Source: Amanita rubescens
Lineage: Eukaryota > Basidiomycota > Agaricomycetes > Agaricales > Amanitaceae
Assembly: GCA_015039365.1 (NCBI GenBank)
Contig: WION01000242.1
Span: 16,468-80,467, forward strand
Direction: 5' to 3'
DNA length: 64,000 nt
The notes beneath the pieces were generated by a model. That model was given only the letters and a program-made list of their open reading frames with translations, made no database searches and was not told the origin of the DNA. Each line of letters starts with the position of its first letter. Within the stretch, counting starts at the first letter, position 1. The translations under genes and the position numbers were made by a program. Positions 22,101 to 32,667 of this stretch are shown here, piece by piece.

Positions 22101-22727
22101 CCATCTTCCTATGTCTTCAAATGGTGGTTTCCAACGTAGACTCTTCTCTTCTGGTCCTTTGTGCGACAACAAATACCGAATTACGACGTCTTCTTCCCAT
22201 TTAGGCATTGCTTCTTCATCGAGTCGATGCAAGATGCTCCGTATTGATGCCTTCCATTCGTCTTCTTTGGAGTTACGGAACTCCAGAGTTCTATTCCTCC
22301 AGCTTATGATTGGGTCATGCTTCTCGAGCCACGGAAGCCCCAGTATCAAGTTTTGATCGCCAAGCGAAGTGACCAGGAACCATTCGGTCATCTTCTTCCC
22401 ATTGATATCGATGGTGATCAAACACTTGTCAGAAATTTCTCCATTCGTATTATATGTGCCGTCAACGTTCTTGACTCGGATTGGTTTTGCGAGTTTCTTT
22501 CTTCTCCATTTGTGCGCGATTGATGAATTGATAAATAAACCTTCTGCACCGCTGTCGACCAGTGCAGTCATTGATTCAGTGTTGTCTTCGGTTTCAACTT
22601 CGAGAGGAATAGATAATTGATTGCTTGAAATAGAACGTACTATTACAGGTGATATCGAAAGATCGTCCTTTGGAGTTGAATCCGAAGTTATGGGACAAGC
22701 ATCCACTGACATGTGTCCCACTGTCAA
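19110..22727 (-). pseudogene. pol: E2 pol: protease, RT, RNase H, integrase, chromodomain, with in-frame TGA codons
   Basis: A single minus-strand register runs through the whole interval. Protease ALVDSGAEGLFI lies near 22560, RT with IYMDDILIHARN near 21410-21440, and RNase H ETDTSKWAVGAAL near 20970. The integrase zinc finger HPGF to CLTCQQMK lies near 20310-20220. The integrase core has MDFITDLP, ISDRGPQF and DGQTERYN. The chromodomain FLVKWKGYDTSENTWEP lies near 19150-19230. Two TGA codons interrupt it, at 21804-21806 (between protease and RT) and 19557-19559 (between integrase and tail). Both are in places where homologues usually keep Arg, so CGA to TGA by CpG deamination is likely. 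The start overlaps the gag stop in another register (22724-22727), as expected for gag-pol frameshifting. Confidence 0.88.
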
Positions 22728-24395
22728 AAATCCGGTTTATCCGCGTTGATAAGGAGGTTGATACGTTGATCTGGAGAAAGTTTCTTTAACATAGCGCGTA
22801 TCGTTCTGTCGCTAGTGTCTTCTTCTTCTTCTTGTTCTTGCTGGCTAGACTCTTCGACGTCTTCATAGTTACTGCCATCGTCATCCCTTTCGGTTGCTCG
22901 AATATGACGACCGTGTGCGAATTTCTTTCCTTTCTTTCCATTAAACTTCTTCTTTCCTTTGTAAGATCCTTTATCCTTCCTCATGGGGCATTGTCCTGAC
23001 ATGTGGTCTGGTTTATGACATATGAAACAAAGTCCATCGCGGATATGTCGGGTTCGTTCATCCTTTGATAACGCGCCAAGAATTATTGCATCGAGATCCA
23101 TATCCCATTCGTTTCGAGGGGGTTTGTGTGAAGATGACCCTCCTCTGTTGGTTGCTAGAATGCCAATACGTGTTTCGGCGTTGTATGCTCTGAGTGCTCC
23201 TTCATACCATTCGTCCAAGGTTTTAGGGTCTCTCATTACGACTGCTCTGTATGTGTTGGCGTCGAGTCCTTGTCCGAACATGTGGGTAGCGGCACTGCCT
23301 GTAATTCCAGCTTTCTTTATGAGTTCTTTGAATAAACCAACGTATTTTGGGATTGAGATTCGTTTTCCTTTCTTGTCTTTGCGTTTTTGTAGCTGTACTA
23401 ATTCTGTGTACGCGTTTCCGGGTGAATCTATTTCTTGCCAATTATTGAGGAATCTGGTTTTGAATCCTGTCCAGTCGTTCCATGTTATTTCCGTTTTTGC
23501 TGCATCGTTAAGATCGTCGTTCTGATTGCGTCTCCAGTTCTCAGCTTTGTCGGTTATCATAGATAACGTCAGTCCGATTTTGAGTCTATCTGTGTTGATG
23601 TGACCTGGATTGAGATCTAGGAACAGCTCCATTCGATCTATGAAATCCTGTGCTTGAGATCGCTTTCCTGTGAAGGTAGGGATTTCTCCTAAGAGACTAG
23701 GAATCGGTTGTATTGCTGGCGTCATCATTGTAACTGTTGGTGGTTCTGGAGGTGGTGTAGGCGGTTTTGGTGGTACTGGTGGTCCTGGACTAGGATCGGG
23801 TTTAGGATCGACTTCTATGTATTGAAGTCCTGGGGAATTCAGTTTCTCCTGTTCTGTTTCAAACGGGTTGAAATCGATTGGGCTAAGTAAGTCTGGAACA
23901 GTTTTGTCTTCCGACTCGGAAAGGTCACTGGAACTTTCGAATTGCTGATCGGGGTTTTCGTCACTTGATTCGGTTCCTGATTCGGTTCCTTCTGTTACTC
24001 CAAAAGTTCTACTTTTGGTGTAGTTTTGACTGCTGCTTTCGGTGTAGAGACTGCGCTTCTGTGCTGTAGGCTTTCGGGCAAGTTATCTGGGTTTCCTTCT
24101 ATCCACTTTGGTCCTTTGAAGAAATCGTCTGGTACGAATTCGTATGTGAGTTCTGATTCAGGGCCTGGGTTATATCCTCCCCAACGTTTGGTATTTTTGT
24201 TGAATTCAACTTCAAATCCTAGGAGGTAGTATTTATCGTTGAATCGATGATAGAATGCGTTGTTGGGTGGTCTATTGGCTCTCTGTGGTATCCAAAACTC
24301 TGATGTTGGTACGAGACTGTGGTCTTTCGAATATTTCCAAAGGTGGTCCTTAGGGTCGTTGTAGATAGCGATATGATCTAGATAATAATGTCCTC
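22724..24395 (-). pseudogene. gag: E2 gag with nucleocapsid zinc knuckle
   Basis: The main frame is open from about 24080 down to the TGA at 22724. It has an acidic Ser-rich segment, a Pro-rich linker, and a capsid-like helical domain beginning near FTGKRSQAQDFIDRM (about 23670). A zinc knuckle CFICHKPDHMSGQC lies near 23020-22980, before a Lys-rich and acidic tail. A second minus-strand frame (about 24395-24007) carries a well-composed upstream segment (for example NDKYYLLGFEVEFNKN) that overlaps the main frame by about 70 nt in a different register. This could be a frameshift mutation, an intron, or a separate small ORF. Confidence 0.75.
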
Positions 24396-24587
24396 TTGTT
24401 CCTCTTGTAGCACGATTAGGCGGTGTTCTCTGTTGATCCGAAATTGTTGCAAGCTGACCGGTAACCTACGGGCCGGTTCTCCGGAAGTTCGATAGTTATC
24501 TTTGTGTTTCACCAACGAGGTAATACTCGGGTATCGTTTTGATAAGTTCGACTTAATTGTTATGATCACGTCAATCTCCACCTACGA

Positions 24588-24796
24588 TGTGTCCACGCTA
24601 TGAGCGTTTGACAAAGTAGACTAAGTCCAACGGACAAGTCAAACAATAGGTGAACGAATAAGCTAAGTGATAAGACGACTAGAAGAAGTCTTATCCTTGA
24701 GAGCGGTAATGAACGGAGTAGAAACGACGTTCTTTTAGGCGAGATGAGGTGATATTGATAAAGACAGTTAAGTCGAACTTAAGGTTCAACGTTACA
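24588..24796 (-). repeat. Probable E2 5' LTR
   Basis: The minus strand begins TGTAACGTTGAACC at 24796, matching the TG start and the first seven bases of the other LTRs here. The end is placed tentatively near ACACA at about 24588, because TGGAG follows a few bases later. No second copy is available to confirm the length. Confidence 0.35.
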
Positions 24797-25039
24797 GTAC
24801 ATCAGTTTATATACATGTACAGAAACACAGCCGTATCGTAAGTAGAACAAGGGCAATAGCAAGTATAGGTAAAACAGGGGGCATAGGGGATGGTACGCGT
24901 ATGAACAAGGGGTTGGGCATAGGGTAAATGGAATGGGGATCGATAAGGGAACGAGGTAGTCCGTTTGATGAACATAATGGGGATGTGACGAAGGGATAGA
25001 CATATACGAAAAAGTAAGCATGTCCGACGTGTCATGTAA
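24797..25039. other. Spacer between E2 and the interrupted minus-strand gene
   Basis: No ORF is evident. The region is probably the 3' untranslated part of the minus-strand ORF ending at 25040. Confidence 0.4.
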
Positions 25040-25730
25040 TCATAATGTAGGAGTCCGTACCGTGTTTGTAACACGCGGAGCTTTATTGACAAACCAGAGA
25101 GCACTGTCATCATATTCCATTTCGTCGGAGGTAACCTTGAGGGTGGTGATGGATTCATAGAAGTCGCGTGCATCCTCCAGGTTTCCCGTGATCTCCGTAT
25201 CAAGGAGGATGTCTGTAAGGAAGTTAGCAAGTGTACGCCAATTGATGCGATCTGTTAATAAAGCTCTGGTTGCCGTAGTGATGCTCTCGATGGTTAGAGT
25301 GGCACGTTTGACAAACCTATACGGATTTTCGCTGTCCGTTTCAACTATTATACCTCCCGAATCCATATATCCATCAATGAGGTCGGGGGTAGGCGTCCAG
25401 TCCTCCGGAGCTGGGGTTTCTTCGCGTTGGTCGTTGGGCACTGTGAACATAGGAGGGGCAAGCAAATAACCGTCGTCGTCTCCAGAGCTGTCAGAGGACT
25501 GGCTGGGTGAGCGGCGTTTGGTAAACAAGGCAGAAGAATGAGCACGAGAAGCAGGACGAGAAGGCGTGGGTGTAGGAGCAAACGGGTTGTCGCTGGGGTT
25601 CATTGGGCCTGATGCACCATGCCTCGGACCACGTACAGTGCCAGGAGGAGAAAGAGACTTCTCCATATCCGGAAAGGTGGATGGGATAGTGGGGGTAGTG
25701 GGGCTATCTCCCCCTCCTCGCAGCCGTGAG
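25040..25730 (-). CDS. Hypothetical protein, downstream part of an hAT-interrupted locus
   Basis: The minus-strand frame, open from about 25730, has an ATG at 25666 and stops at 25040 (208 residues from that ATG). The N-terminal half is Pro/Ser-rich and disordered (DNPFAPTPTPSRP, KRRSPSQSSDSSGDDD). The C-terminal half looks helical and globular (for example ATLTIESITTATRALL and WRTLANFLTDILL). A splice-acceptor-like TTTTAG lies just upstream, near the hAT insertion point. The 5' exon may therefore be the minus-strand ORF at 32668-32999 on the other side of the transposon, but I could not fix a donor with the right phase. The function is not recognised. Confidence 0.5.
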
Positions 25731-25749
25731 GCGGGGATAACACTAAAAT

Positions 25750-25757
25750 TAGCTGGC
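25750..25757. repeat. hAT target-site duplication, left
   Basis: TAGCTGGC is identical to 32660-32667. An 8-bp duplication is diagnostic of hAT insertion. Confidence 0.95.
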
Positions 25758-28473
25758 TAGTGATGTGCACGGCCCGGCTCCAAGCCGTCAAGCCCCGGCT
25801 GCCGAGCCGTCAAAGCCCGAGCCGAGCCGAGCCCTACTGAACGGCCTTGTAGGGCTCCAGGCTCGGCTTGCACTTGGGGAAGCCGTGGGCCGAGCCGTCC
25901 AGCCGCGGCTTCTCTCCCTCTCTTCCACTTCATTTTGGCGCGTCTTGTGAATTTCATACGAATGGAATAGCTGGGACAAACTAAGCCAAACCTGATGGCG
26001 CCGTCGTATATAATCAGGTGATTCCCACGGTAGCACCTTCTGGTCGCCCAACGGCGCGGCGACCAAAAGGTATGTTGTTATTCCGGGGTAAGTGCCTCGT
26101 TTCTACCTCCTTGGCGTTAGCTAACTGCGCAATGTAGATACAATTGTTCTTGGTTCAGATGGCTGGCAACGTGCAAACAGAATTCAACTTGTCTCACTAC
26201 TACTACTACCCATAAAGACGGGTTTCTCGGGTTATTCCCCACTCGGACGTGCACATGCTTCTTGTCTACATTTATTATGTCCCATGTACTGTACAGTTTA
26301 TTCAAGGAGGCTGATTGTCATGGCATTCTGACACTTGAAAACGGAAAATACAGACCGAGCACACGGCCACAGCTGTCAGCGATGACAGCTGATGCCACCT
26401 TATCAGCATCACGCCCAAAACGAGTGCCGACAGCATCCGGAAAGCTCCTCGATGCCTCCAACTCAGCCGCACCCGCCCTCTCTGCTCATAAAAATGCAAT
26501 TGAAGCAAAGCGAGCTGATGAAGCTGCTACTACTGGTAAACGACAAGCAATCGCATCGTCAACTTTGTCAGTGGCATCTCAGGCCATTTTGTCAGTTCCA
26601 GCTTTGACACCCTCATCTCTGGTGATCGCAGATGCTCATCAGATCAGTTCTGACTCAGATCTTGAGTCACAACGACCCCGTAAGTTTTTCAACACATGGC
26701 ACATTCGGAATTCCGTACTGATCCCATTATTAGGTAGGAAGAAATCGCGCACCCAGATTATCGCTGATGACAAGACCCCTAATTCGATCGAGAAAACCGC
26801 ACCAATTGAGAAAACCACACCACCTGTCGAGAGTTCTGTACAAGAGTCCTCCACTCGATCTGATCTGATCGATGCAGATGGATTTCTGGCTGATATTGAC
26901 GTTCAAGCCATCCCTGTTGAAGTCCCGAAGGCTACTCTTAAAGATCGCAGTCGTGATGTAGAACATTTCTTCTCTAAGCCTTATCAAAATAACGGCAAGA
27001 ACTACAGAAACTGTAACATATGCTCGTGAGCAAAATTTGTTTTGTTTTATTGTCGTACTTACTTGAATTTAGCAAGAAGTCAGTTGCAAATCCCGTGGCC
27101 CTGGTCGCCGAAGTCTTGACGCTGAGACGACACATGCAGTCTAGCCATAAAGTGCGTCATAAAACATGTAGTTTCGGACTCATATATAGCTAACGCGGTT
27201 GCTTTCTCTACTAGGCAGCATACCAGAAATGGGCCGAAACGAATAGTTTCTTATCGATGCTACCAAAGGATGCCGAAAACCGTCGTAAAGATGCGCTGGC
27301 CAATAACCAGTCACGCCTTGATCCACATCTTCGGGAGAAGCAACAGAAGGAGGCAGTAATACCATATAGTGACGAGCGCTTTCGCGATGCAGCCATTGAG
27401 TGGCTTGTGTCAACAGATCAGGTATGCAAGTAGTCTCCCGAACTTGGCACCAAGCTTTTATCACGCAAATCGCAGCCCATCCAAGCCTTCGAACACCGGT
27501 CTTATCAGAATATGATCAACATAGCAGCCCGTGCTGGCAGTAACGGAGTTAAAATTCCCAATCGCCGCCAAACTCGACAAGCCATAATTGATACGTTCAA
27601 GCGGCAGTTGGTGGCACTTCGAGACAGGTTGAATGTACGTGTCATTCTGCATCACTACTATCATGTGGCGCTAACGTTCGATACTTAGAGTGCGAAGGGA
27701 AAGGTAAGTATAACATGCGATGCGTGGCAAGCCTCCAACAGCGATGGATACCTGGCGGCGACGGGATCTTGGATAGAAGAAGAAAATGGAAAGTGGCAAG
27801 TTCAATCAGCACTATTCGGCTTCGTACAGCTGAACAATGCACATAATGGGACACGGCTGGGGCAAGCACTGTTCAAAATCATATCACGGCTACATATAGG
27901 CCACAAAGTTAGTGTTCCAAGTCGTTGTATCCAACATCTCTATATATAATACTTAGATCGGCTGGGTGACCTGCGACAATGCGTCCAACAACAACACCAT
28001 GTTCATTGAGTTTGCAAAGCACATCTTGGCATCTAATGGAAAGATTCTTGATCCAGAGGCCCATCGCATCCGGTAAGCTTCCCTGATCTTCCGTATGATG
28101 CTATGGTCTTTTTAATTTTATAATCATAAAACAGGTGTCTTGCACATATCGTTAACCTCGCAACGCAAGCTGTAATCACAACATACAGCAAATCGAAGCA
28201 TTACAATAACACAGAGCCCGAGGCAGACCTCATTGCTGGGGTTGAACGGGATGGGGTTGGACTGGTGCGGGCAATCTGCGTGAAGGTACGATTTTGCTAC
28301 TATACATTTTCCTTGAGTCTTTGACCTTGACGTTTGATTCTTAGGCTCGTTCTTCCGCAAAACGCAAGCAACTTTTCATCGACATTCAAAAGCGGGGAGG
28401 AACAAAAACCATTTATCAACTTCTGCTTGACATGCCTGTCCGCTGGTCATCCACATATGTCATGACATCACGG

Positions 28474-28870
28474 TGTAACGAGCCGATTCCGGCTACGTTG
28501 GAACCGATCTCCGAAACCTTCCGAAGCTCCCCGAAGCACTCCGAGCCTATGCTCGATCCCGGAGGATGATCGTTTGTGTTCGGATGCACGCACAGGCCTC
28601 GGACTTGGTGCAGGATTCATCACATGGTCACCTCGTGCCTCCGTAGTATATATACCATTGTGTACGTAGTTGTAGTTAGCGAATTATCACCCCATTACTG
28701 CTCCGAGTTCGATTCATTTCGTTCCCTTCGTTCCTCGGTGCTTCGGACACCTTCCACTCGTTCACCTTCGCATTCGGCACCCTCTCTGCTTCTGAGGCAC
28801 CCCCAGGACTGACCTCCGAAGCCCCTTTGGCCGAACGCATTTCCGCATCGGCCTTCTTCTGATCGTTTCA
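28474..28870 (+). repeat. 5' LTR of gag-only element
   Basis: 397 bp, starting TGTAACG and ending TTTCA. A TATA-like TATATATA lies near 28647-28654. Confidence 0.93.
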
Positions 28871-28872
28871 AC

Positions 28873-28891
28873 TGGAGCCCACCGCGAGGGG
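28873..28891 (+). other. Primer-binding-like site of gag-only element
   Basis: TGGAGCCCACCGCGAGGGG, 2 nt after the LTR, is identical to the site after the E1 5' LTR. Confidence 0.75.
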
Positions 28892-29256
28892 CTCTTAGGT
28901 CAGTCCGTCGGTCATTCCTTTCACCCAACCGCTGCACAGAAAGCATCGGACAAGTTCCGGTGTCACTTGGAATCTCCTCCGAGCCACTCCAAGCACTCTG
29001 CCGGCCTCCCCATAGCTCAGAGACCATACCCCGCCGACCTTTCTTCAATTATACCCTCCCCGCTCTTTACACTGCAGTAGCCTTCACCACTTGGCCCCAC
29101 AGCACCAGCACAGCATCAGCCGAACAACGCCCACACGTTCCACTACTCCCGATCCAGCTCCGATCGATCAATAGCTTTCGTCCCTGAAGCCCCTTGCTTA
29201 ATTCACCTCGCTTTCCATCAGAACAGCTCGCTTCGCTTTGGCCTGCCAGTAACATC

Positions 29257-30804
29257 ATGACTGAACCAAGCCGCCGCATGCCCATCCGAACGAACAAGGA
29301 GGCACCCTGCTTCCGAGGCACTGCTGCTGGCCTTGAGAGATACCTCGAAGATATCGAGATGATCTGCGAGGATAGACAACGCTCCGGAGATGCTGAACTG
29401 ATCAAATGGGCCGTCTACTACACCGATGAGAAATCTTCCGAGATCTGGAGAGCTGCTCGGGACACCCTATCGGATCCGAAAACCTGGGATGCATTTAAGA
29501 AAGCAATTTCCGAGATCTACCCCGAGGCACAGCCCGATCGCCGCCACACTATTGCAGCACTACACGCCGTTTCCGACCGCTTCTCAGCGCAAAATGTCAC
29601 ATCTGAGACAGCCCTTGCTGAGTATCACAGGGAATTTTCCGGAACAGCTCAATACCTCATCGGAAAGCGCCGCATGACACGCCGTGAGGCAAGCATCATG
29701 TACATGTCCGCATTCCCTCCAGATCTCCGACCCGATATCACTACTCGGCTCACAATCAAGTACCCGGATGTCCACCCCGATGACGGCTATGATCTAAAGG
29801 ACATGAATAGTGCCGCGCAATTCATTATCAGTTCAAGGTCTGCTATAGCCTTGCTCGCCATGACCACCCCACGAGTTCCGACACTTCCGACACCTTCAAT
29901 GCCTATCCCTACTTCCCCTCCGAGCACTGCCTTTGCTCCGAGCACAGCTTCCACCCATCTCCTTAGCGGATGCATTTTCTGCGGAGATATCAATCATCGG
30001 ACGGCCTGCTGCCATATCAGGGATGAATACGCAAGGCAAGGAAAGATAAAAATAGTCAATGGACGGATTCAATTTTTGGACGGCAACGAACCGAATGCAT
30101 TCCAATACCGCCACTTCGGACAATGGTTCAAAGAACGCATCGATGTATGGCTGCTGAGGTACACACAGCCGACCGCTCCGAAGCCATTTGTGTCCTCCAA
30201 CTACTTCCTGGAAGCTCTAGACCACTCCGAGTCCGGAACGCATACCGCCGAGCCTGTCAATACTGAAGAACTGCAAAACATACATACGACTCCGACGCAC
30301 ATACACATTAGCACCACGATCCCTAATCAATCCACGCTCCCTAATACCACCCCCTCCGAACCCTCCGAACCCTCCAGACCCTCCGACGCTCCTACCACTA
30401 CAATGCATGATACCACCGAGACCTCCGAGGCTCCTGATGACCCCACCACTGCTACGCCAATTTCTGCCACCCCGGAAACCCTCGGCGACCCCATCGCCGA
30501 AGTCTTTATCATTTCCGAGCCATCTGGCATCCCGACAGCTGCCATTCCGAGACCTGATTCCGCCGAAATTCCAACTGCCGCCTTGACCGCCTGCACAATT
30601 GAAGAAAGCGAGATGAGAAGAACCCACCCACCACTTCCCTTCTACTTCCTATCACCATCCGATCTCCCCGTCCTGACCAGGAGGTCAGTATTAAAAGTAC
30701 CCAGGAGGTGTAACGAGCCGATTCCGGCTACGTTGGAACCAATCTCCGAAACCTTCCGAAGCTCCCCGAAGCACTCCGAGCCTATGCTCGATCCCGGAGG
30801 ATGA
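29257..30804 (+). CDS. gag: Intact Gag of the nested LTR element
   Basis: The ATG at 29257 opens a 515-residue frame, and the stop TGA lies inside the 3' LTR, so the last 32 residues are LTR-encoded. Residues about 15-190 form a helical capsid-like region. Two stretches align with E1 Gag (LERYLEDIEMICEDRQ, and PDVHPDDGYDLKDM against PDVDPEDGFSMKEV). A zinc knuckle CX2CX4HX4C (CIFCGDINHRTACC) lies near 29970-30010, followed by a conserved RHFGQWFKERIDVW segment. The remainder is a Pro/Thr/Ser-rich disordered tail. The uninterrupted frame in a 2.6-kb element without pol suggests Gag itself is what the element needs to keep. An upstream in-frame extension to 29194 has no ATG. Confidence 0.88.
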   Translation: MTEPSRRMPIRTNKEAPCFRGTAAGLERYLEDIEMICEDRQRSGDAELIKWAVYYTDEKSSEIWRAARDTLSDPKTWDAFKKAISEIYPEAQPDRRHTIAALHAVSDRFSAQNVTSETALAEYHREFSGTAQYLIGKRRMTRREASIMYMSAFPPDLRPDITTRLTIKYPDVHPDDGYDLKDMNSAAQFIISSRSAIALLAMTTPRVPTLPTPSMPIPTSPPSTAFAPSTASTHLLSGCIFCGDINHRTACCHIRDEYARQGKIKIVNGRIQFLDGNEPNAFQYRHFGQWFKERIDVWLLRYTQPTAPKPFVSSNYFLEALDHSESGTHTAEPVNTEELQNIHTTPTHIHISTTIPNQSTLPNTTPSEPSEPSRPSDAPTTTMHDTTETSEAPDDPTTATPISATPETLGDPIAEVFIISEPSGIPTAAIPRPDSAEIPTAALTACTIEESEMRRTHPPLPFYFLSPSDLPVLTRRSVLKVPRRCNEPIPATLEPISETFRSSPKHSEPMLDPGG

Positions 30805-31105
30805 TCGTTTGTGTTCGGATGCACGCACAAGCCTCGGACTTGGTGCAGGATTCATCACATGGTCACCTCGTGCCTCCGTAGTATATATACCATTGTGTAC
30901 GTAGTTGTAGTTAGCGAATTATCACCCCATTACTGCTCCGAGTTCGATTCCTTTCGTTCCCTTCGTTCCTCGGTGCTTCGGACACCTTCCACTCGTTCAC
31001 CTTCGCATTCGGCACCCTCTCTGCCTCTGAGGCACCCCCAGGACTGACCTCCGAAGCCCCTTTGGCCGAACGCATTTCCGCATCGGCCTTCTTCTGATCG
31101 TTTCA
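30709..31105 (+). repeat. 3' LTR of gag-only element
   Basis: 397 bp, differing from the 5' copy at only a few bases (for example near 30830), so the insertion is young. It is preceded by a weak purine stretch (CCAGGAGG). Confidence 0.93.
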
Positions 31106-32659
31106 ACGGGCTGAAGCGATGCGCACGGTACGTAAACCCTTCTGTCGGTAACTAAAACTGCACTAACAAATTGCACTAGTTCGTTGACACATTTGTATAT
31201 GAGATTGGACGAGAGGAGAAGGATCTTGCAAAACGACAGAAGATAGATGATTTACGGCTCTCAGATCATGAATGGGGCCAGATCGGGTTGTTTAACGATC
31301 TTCTTGCTGTAAGATATATTATATTTGATATTTGACTTCGCTGACATTGTCTAGCATGCTGATAATGCGCAACAGGCATTTTCATCTGATCAGGCGACAA
31401 CACTTCATCGGGCATTACCCGCTCTCGAAGCCCTACACAAGGCATGGACGAAACGAGCCGAGCGCTCAAAATATTTTGAATTTGTGCCTGCCCTTAATGC
31501 CGGCCTAGCAAAGATCGAAGAATACTATCGTCGCACAGCTGAAAGTGATGCATATACGTTTGCTATGTGTTCGTTTCCCTTCGGCCTTTTTGAGTCTTTT
31601 GTTATCTAAACATGATTATTCGTTTCAGTACTTGACCCGTCACAGAAAACAGAACATATTCGCAAATATTGGGGTGACGACAAATTGGAAAGACTACTCA
31701 AGCAGGCTGAGGAAACAGTTAGTGATTATTCCAGGGTTCCTCGTGAATGTTAACTTTGAAACTCATTTTGATAGTACAAGAAGTGCTATCTTGAGACGTA
31801 TGGCAACTCAGCACCAGCCCCACGGCGACGAACTGGCAAATCCGCAACACGCAAACTCGGCGTGCTAATCCGTGAGTTGTCTGATGATGACGAAGATGAC
31901 ACTTCAGAGTCACCAGCATCCCCTATTGTGCATGAGGATTTACGTGCACCATGGCAAAAGGATTTCAATGGTTACTTGAACTCAAAGGATCAACTCGGTA
32001 ATATGACTATTACGGAGTGGTGGGGAGTAAGTATTGTTCGTCATACCACTGTTACAACTACAATCTGACCATGAAATAGTGGAATGCTACTCGGTATCCT
32101 GTCTGGGCATCTCTCGCGCGCGACATGCTCCCCATTATGGCATCATCTGTTTCTAGCGAAAGGGCATTCTCATCAGCGGGTATCACTATTACTAAGCGAC
32201 GTAATCGACTAAAACCTGACATTGTGGAGGCACTACAGTTTTTGAAGTGCCTCTACCACCATGATCTACTATTTCGTGAAGAGGCTAGCACGCAGTTTGA
32301 GGAGGAATTTGAGGAGTCTCCTGATACCGAGGATATCATGGCAGGCTGGGATAGAATGGTTGAGGATCTTGCTGATGATGAGGGGTTCATAGACCGAGAT
32401 GGAGACGAAGTATTTGTACAAGAAGTAGCACTGTAGGTGCTTGATTACAATGCTAGCTAGATTTCTGTCTACCACCAAGCCCCGGCCTATATCCTGGCAG
32501 GCCCCGGCCTATATGAAGCCCCGGCCTGAGCCTGAGCCGGGCCTGAGCCGGCTGTGAGCCCTCTACTGGGGCCCGGCTCGTATTTAGCACAAGCCCGAGC
32601 CGTCTCAAGCCGAGCCCGAGCCGGGGCTTTTGAGCCGAGCCGGGCCCTGCACATCACTA

Positions 32660-32667
32660 TAGCTGGC
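32660..32667. repeat. hAT target-site duplication, right
   Basis: TAGCTGGC, an exact copy of 25750-25757. Confidence 0.95.

Larger units (their letters stand above)
17606..24796 (-). mobile_element. E2: chromodomain Ty3-type LTR retrotransposon, 3' end lost
   Basis: Reading on the minus strand, the order is a probable short 5' LTR starting TGTAACG at 24796, then gag (about 24395-22724), then a pol frame from 22727. Pol holds protease, RT, RNase H, integrase and a chromodomain to 19110, and an extra ORF of 502 codons follows. No 3' LTR is present because E3 begins at 17605. Pol and ORF3 lie in one register broken only by TGA codons at 21804, 19557 and 19110. The chromodomain places it with the chromoviruses, which are common in fungi. 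This copy is defective. Confidence 0.88.
28474..31105 (+). mobile_element. Gag-only LTR retrotransposon (TR-GAG type) nested in hAT
   Basis: Two 397-bp LTRs (28474-28870 and 30709-31105) are almost identical, differing at only a few bases. They start TGTAACGAGCC and end GATCGTTTCA. A 4-bp target duplication ACGG (28470-28473 and 31106-31109) brackets the element. A primer-binding-like site lies at 28873-28891. The only coding region is an unbroken gag, and there is no protease, RT or integrase. Non-autonomous LTR elements with an intact gag are known as TR-GAG elements in plants. Such elements must borrow a polymerase, and E1, which shares the primer site and has a homologous Gag, is a plausible type of helper. 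Confidence 0.9.
26382..32436 (+). pseudogene. hAT transposase, split by an LTR element
   Basis: Fourteen exons can be laid out with GT-AG introns of about 45-66 nt whose phases all close, giving about 902 codons if the nested element is ignored. The exons are 26382-26679, 26734-27025, 27073-27151, 27215-27421, 27476-27634, 27689-27907, 27957-28072, 28135-28285, 28345-28473 plus 31110-31127, 31180-31308, 31355-31568, 31629-31717, 31775-32026 and 32080-32436. A BED-type zinc finger (CNIC to HMQSSH) spans exons 2-3. The RNase H-like core follows, with TCDAWQ, then VTCDNAS, then the CLAH motif. The C-terminal dimerisation domain shows WWGWNATRYP and SSERAFSSAG. The LTR element sits inside the codon series after MTSR, so this copy is inactive. 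Confidence 0.9.
25758..32659 (+). mobile_element. hAT DNA transposon, 6.9 kb, carrying a nested LTR element
   Basis: The element begins TAGTGATGTGCA and ends with its inverted complement TGCACATCACTA, and the inverted match continues into GC-rich GGCCCGGCTC. It is flanked by an exact 8-bp duplication TAGCTGGC. Both ends carry clusters of AGCCG/CCGGC motifs (about 25771-25915 and 32479-32642), as expected for subterminal transposase-binding repeats. It encodes one spliced hAT transposase on the plus strand, which is interrupted at 28474-31105 by a gag-only LTR element. Without that nested insertion the transposon would be about 4.3 kb. Confidence 0.96.

Noticed and set aside
17279..24796. E3 LTR at 17605 and the LTR at 24796 as a pair bounding E2
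   Set aside because: They share only the first seven or eight bases (TGTAACG), and the 17605 LTR is followed by its own primer-binding-like site, so it is the 5' LTR of another element.
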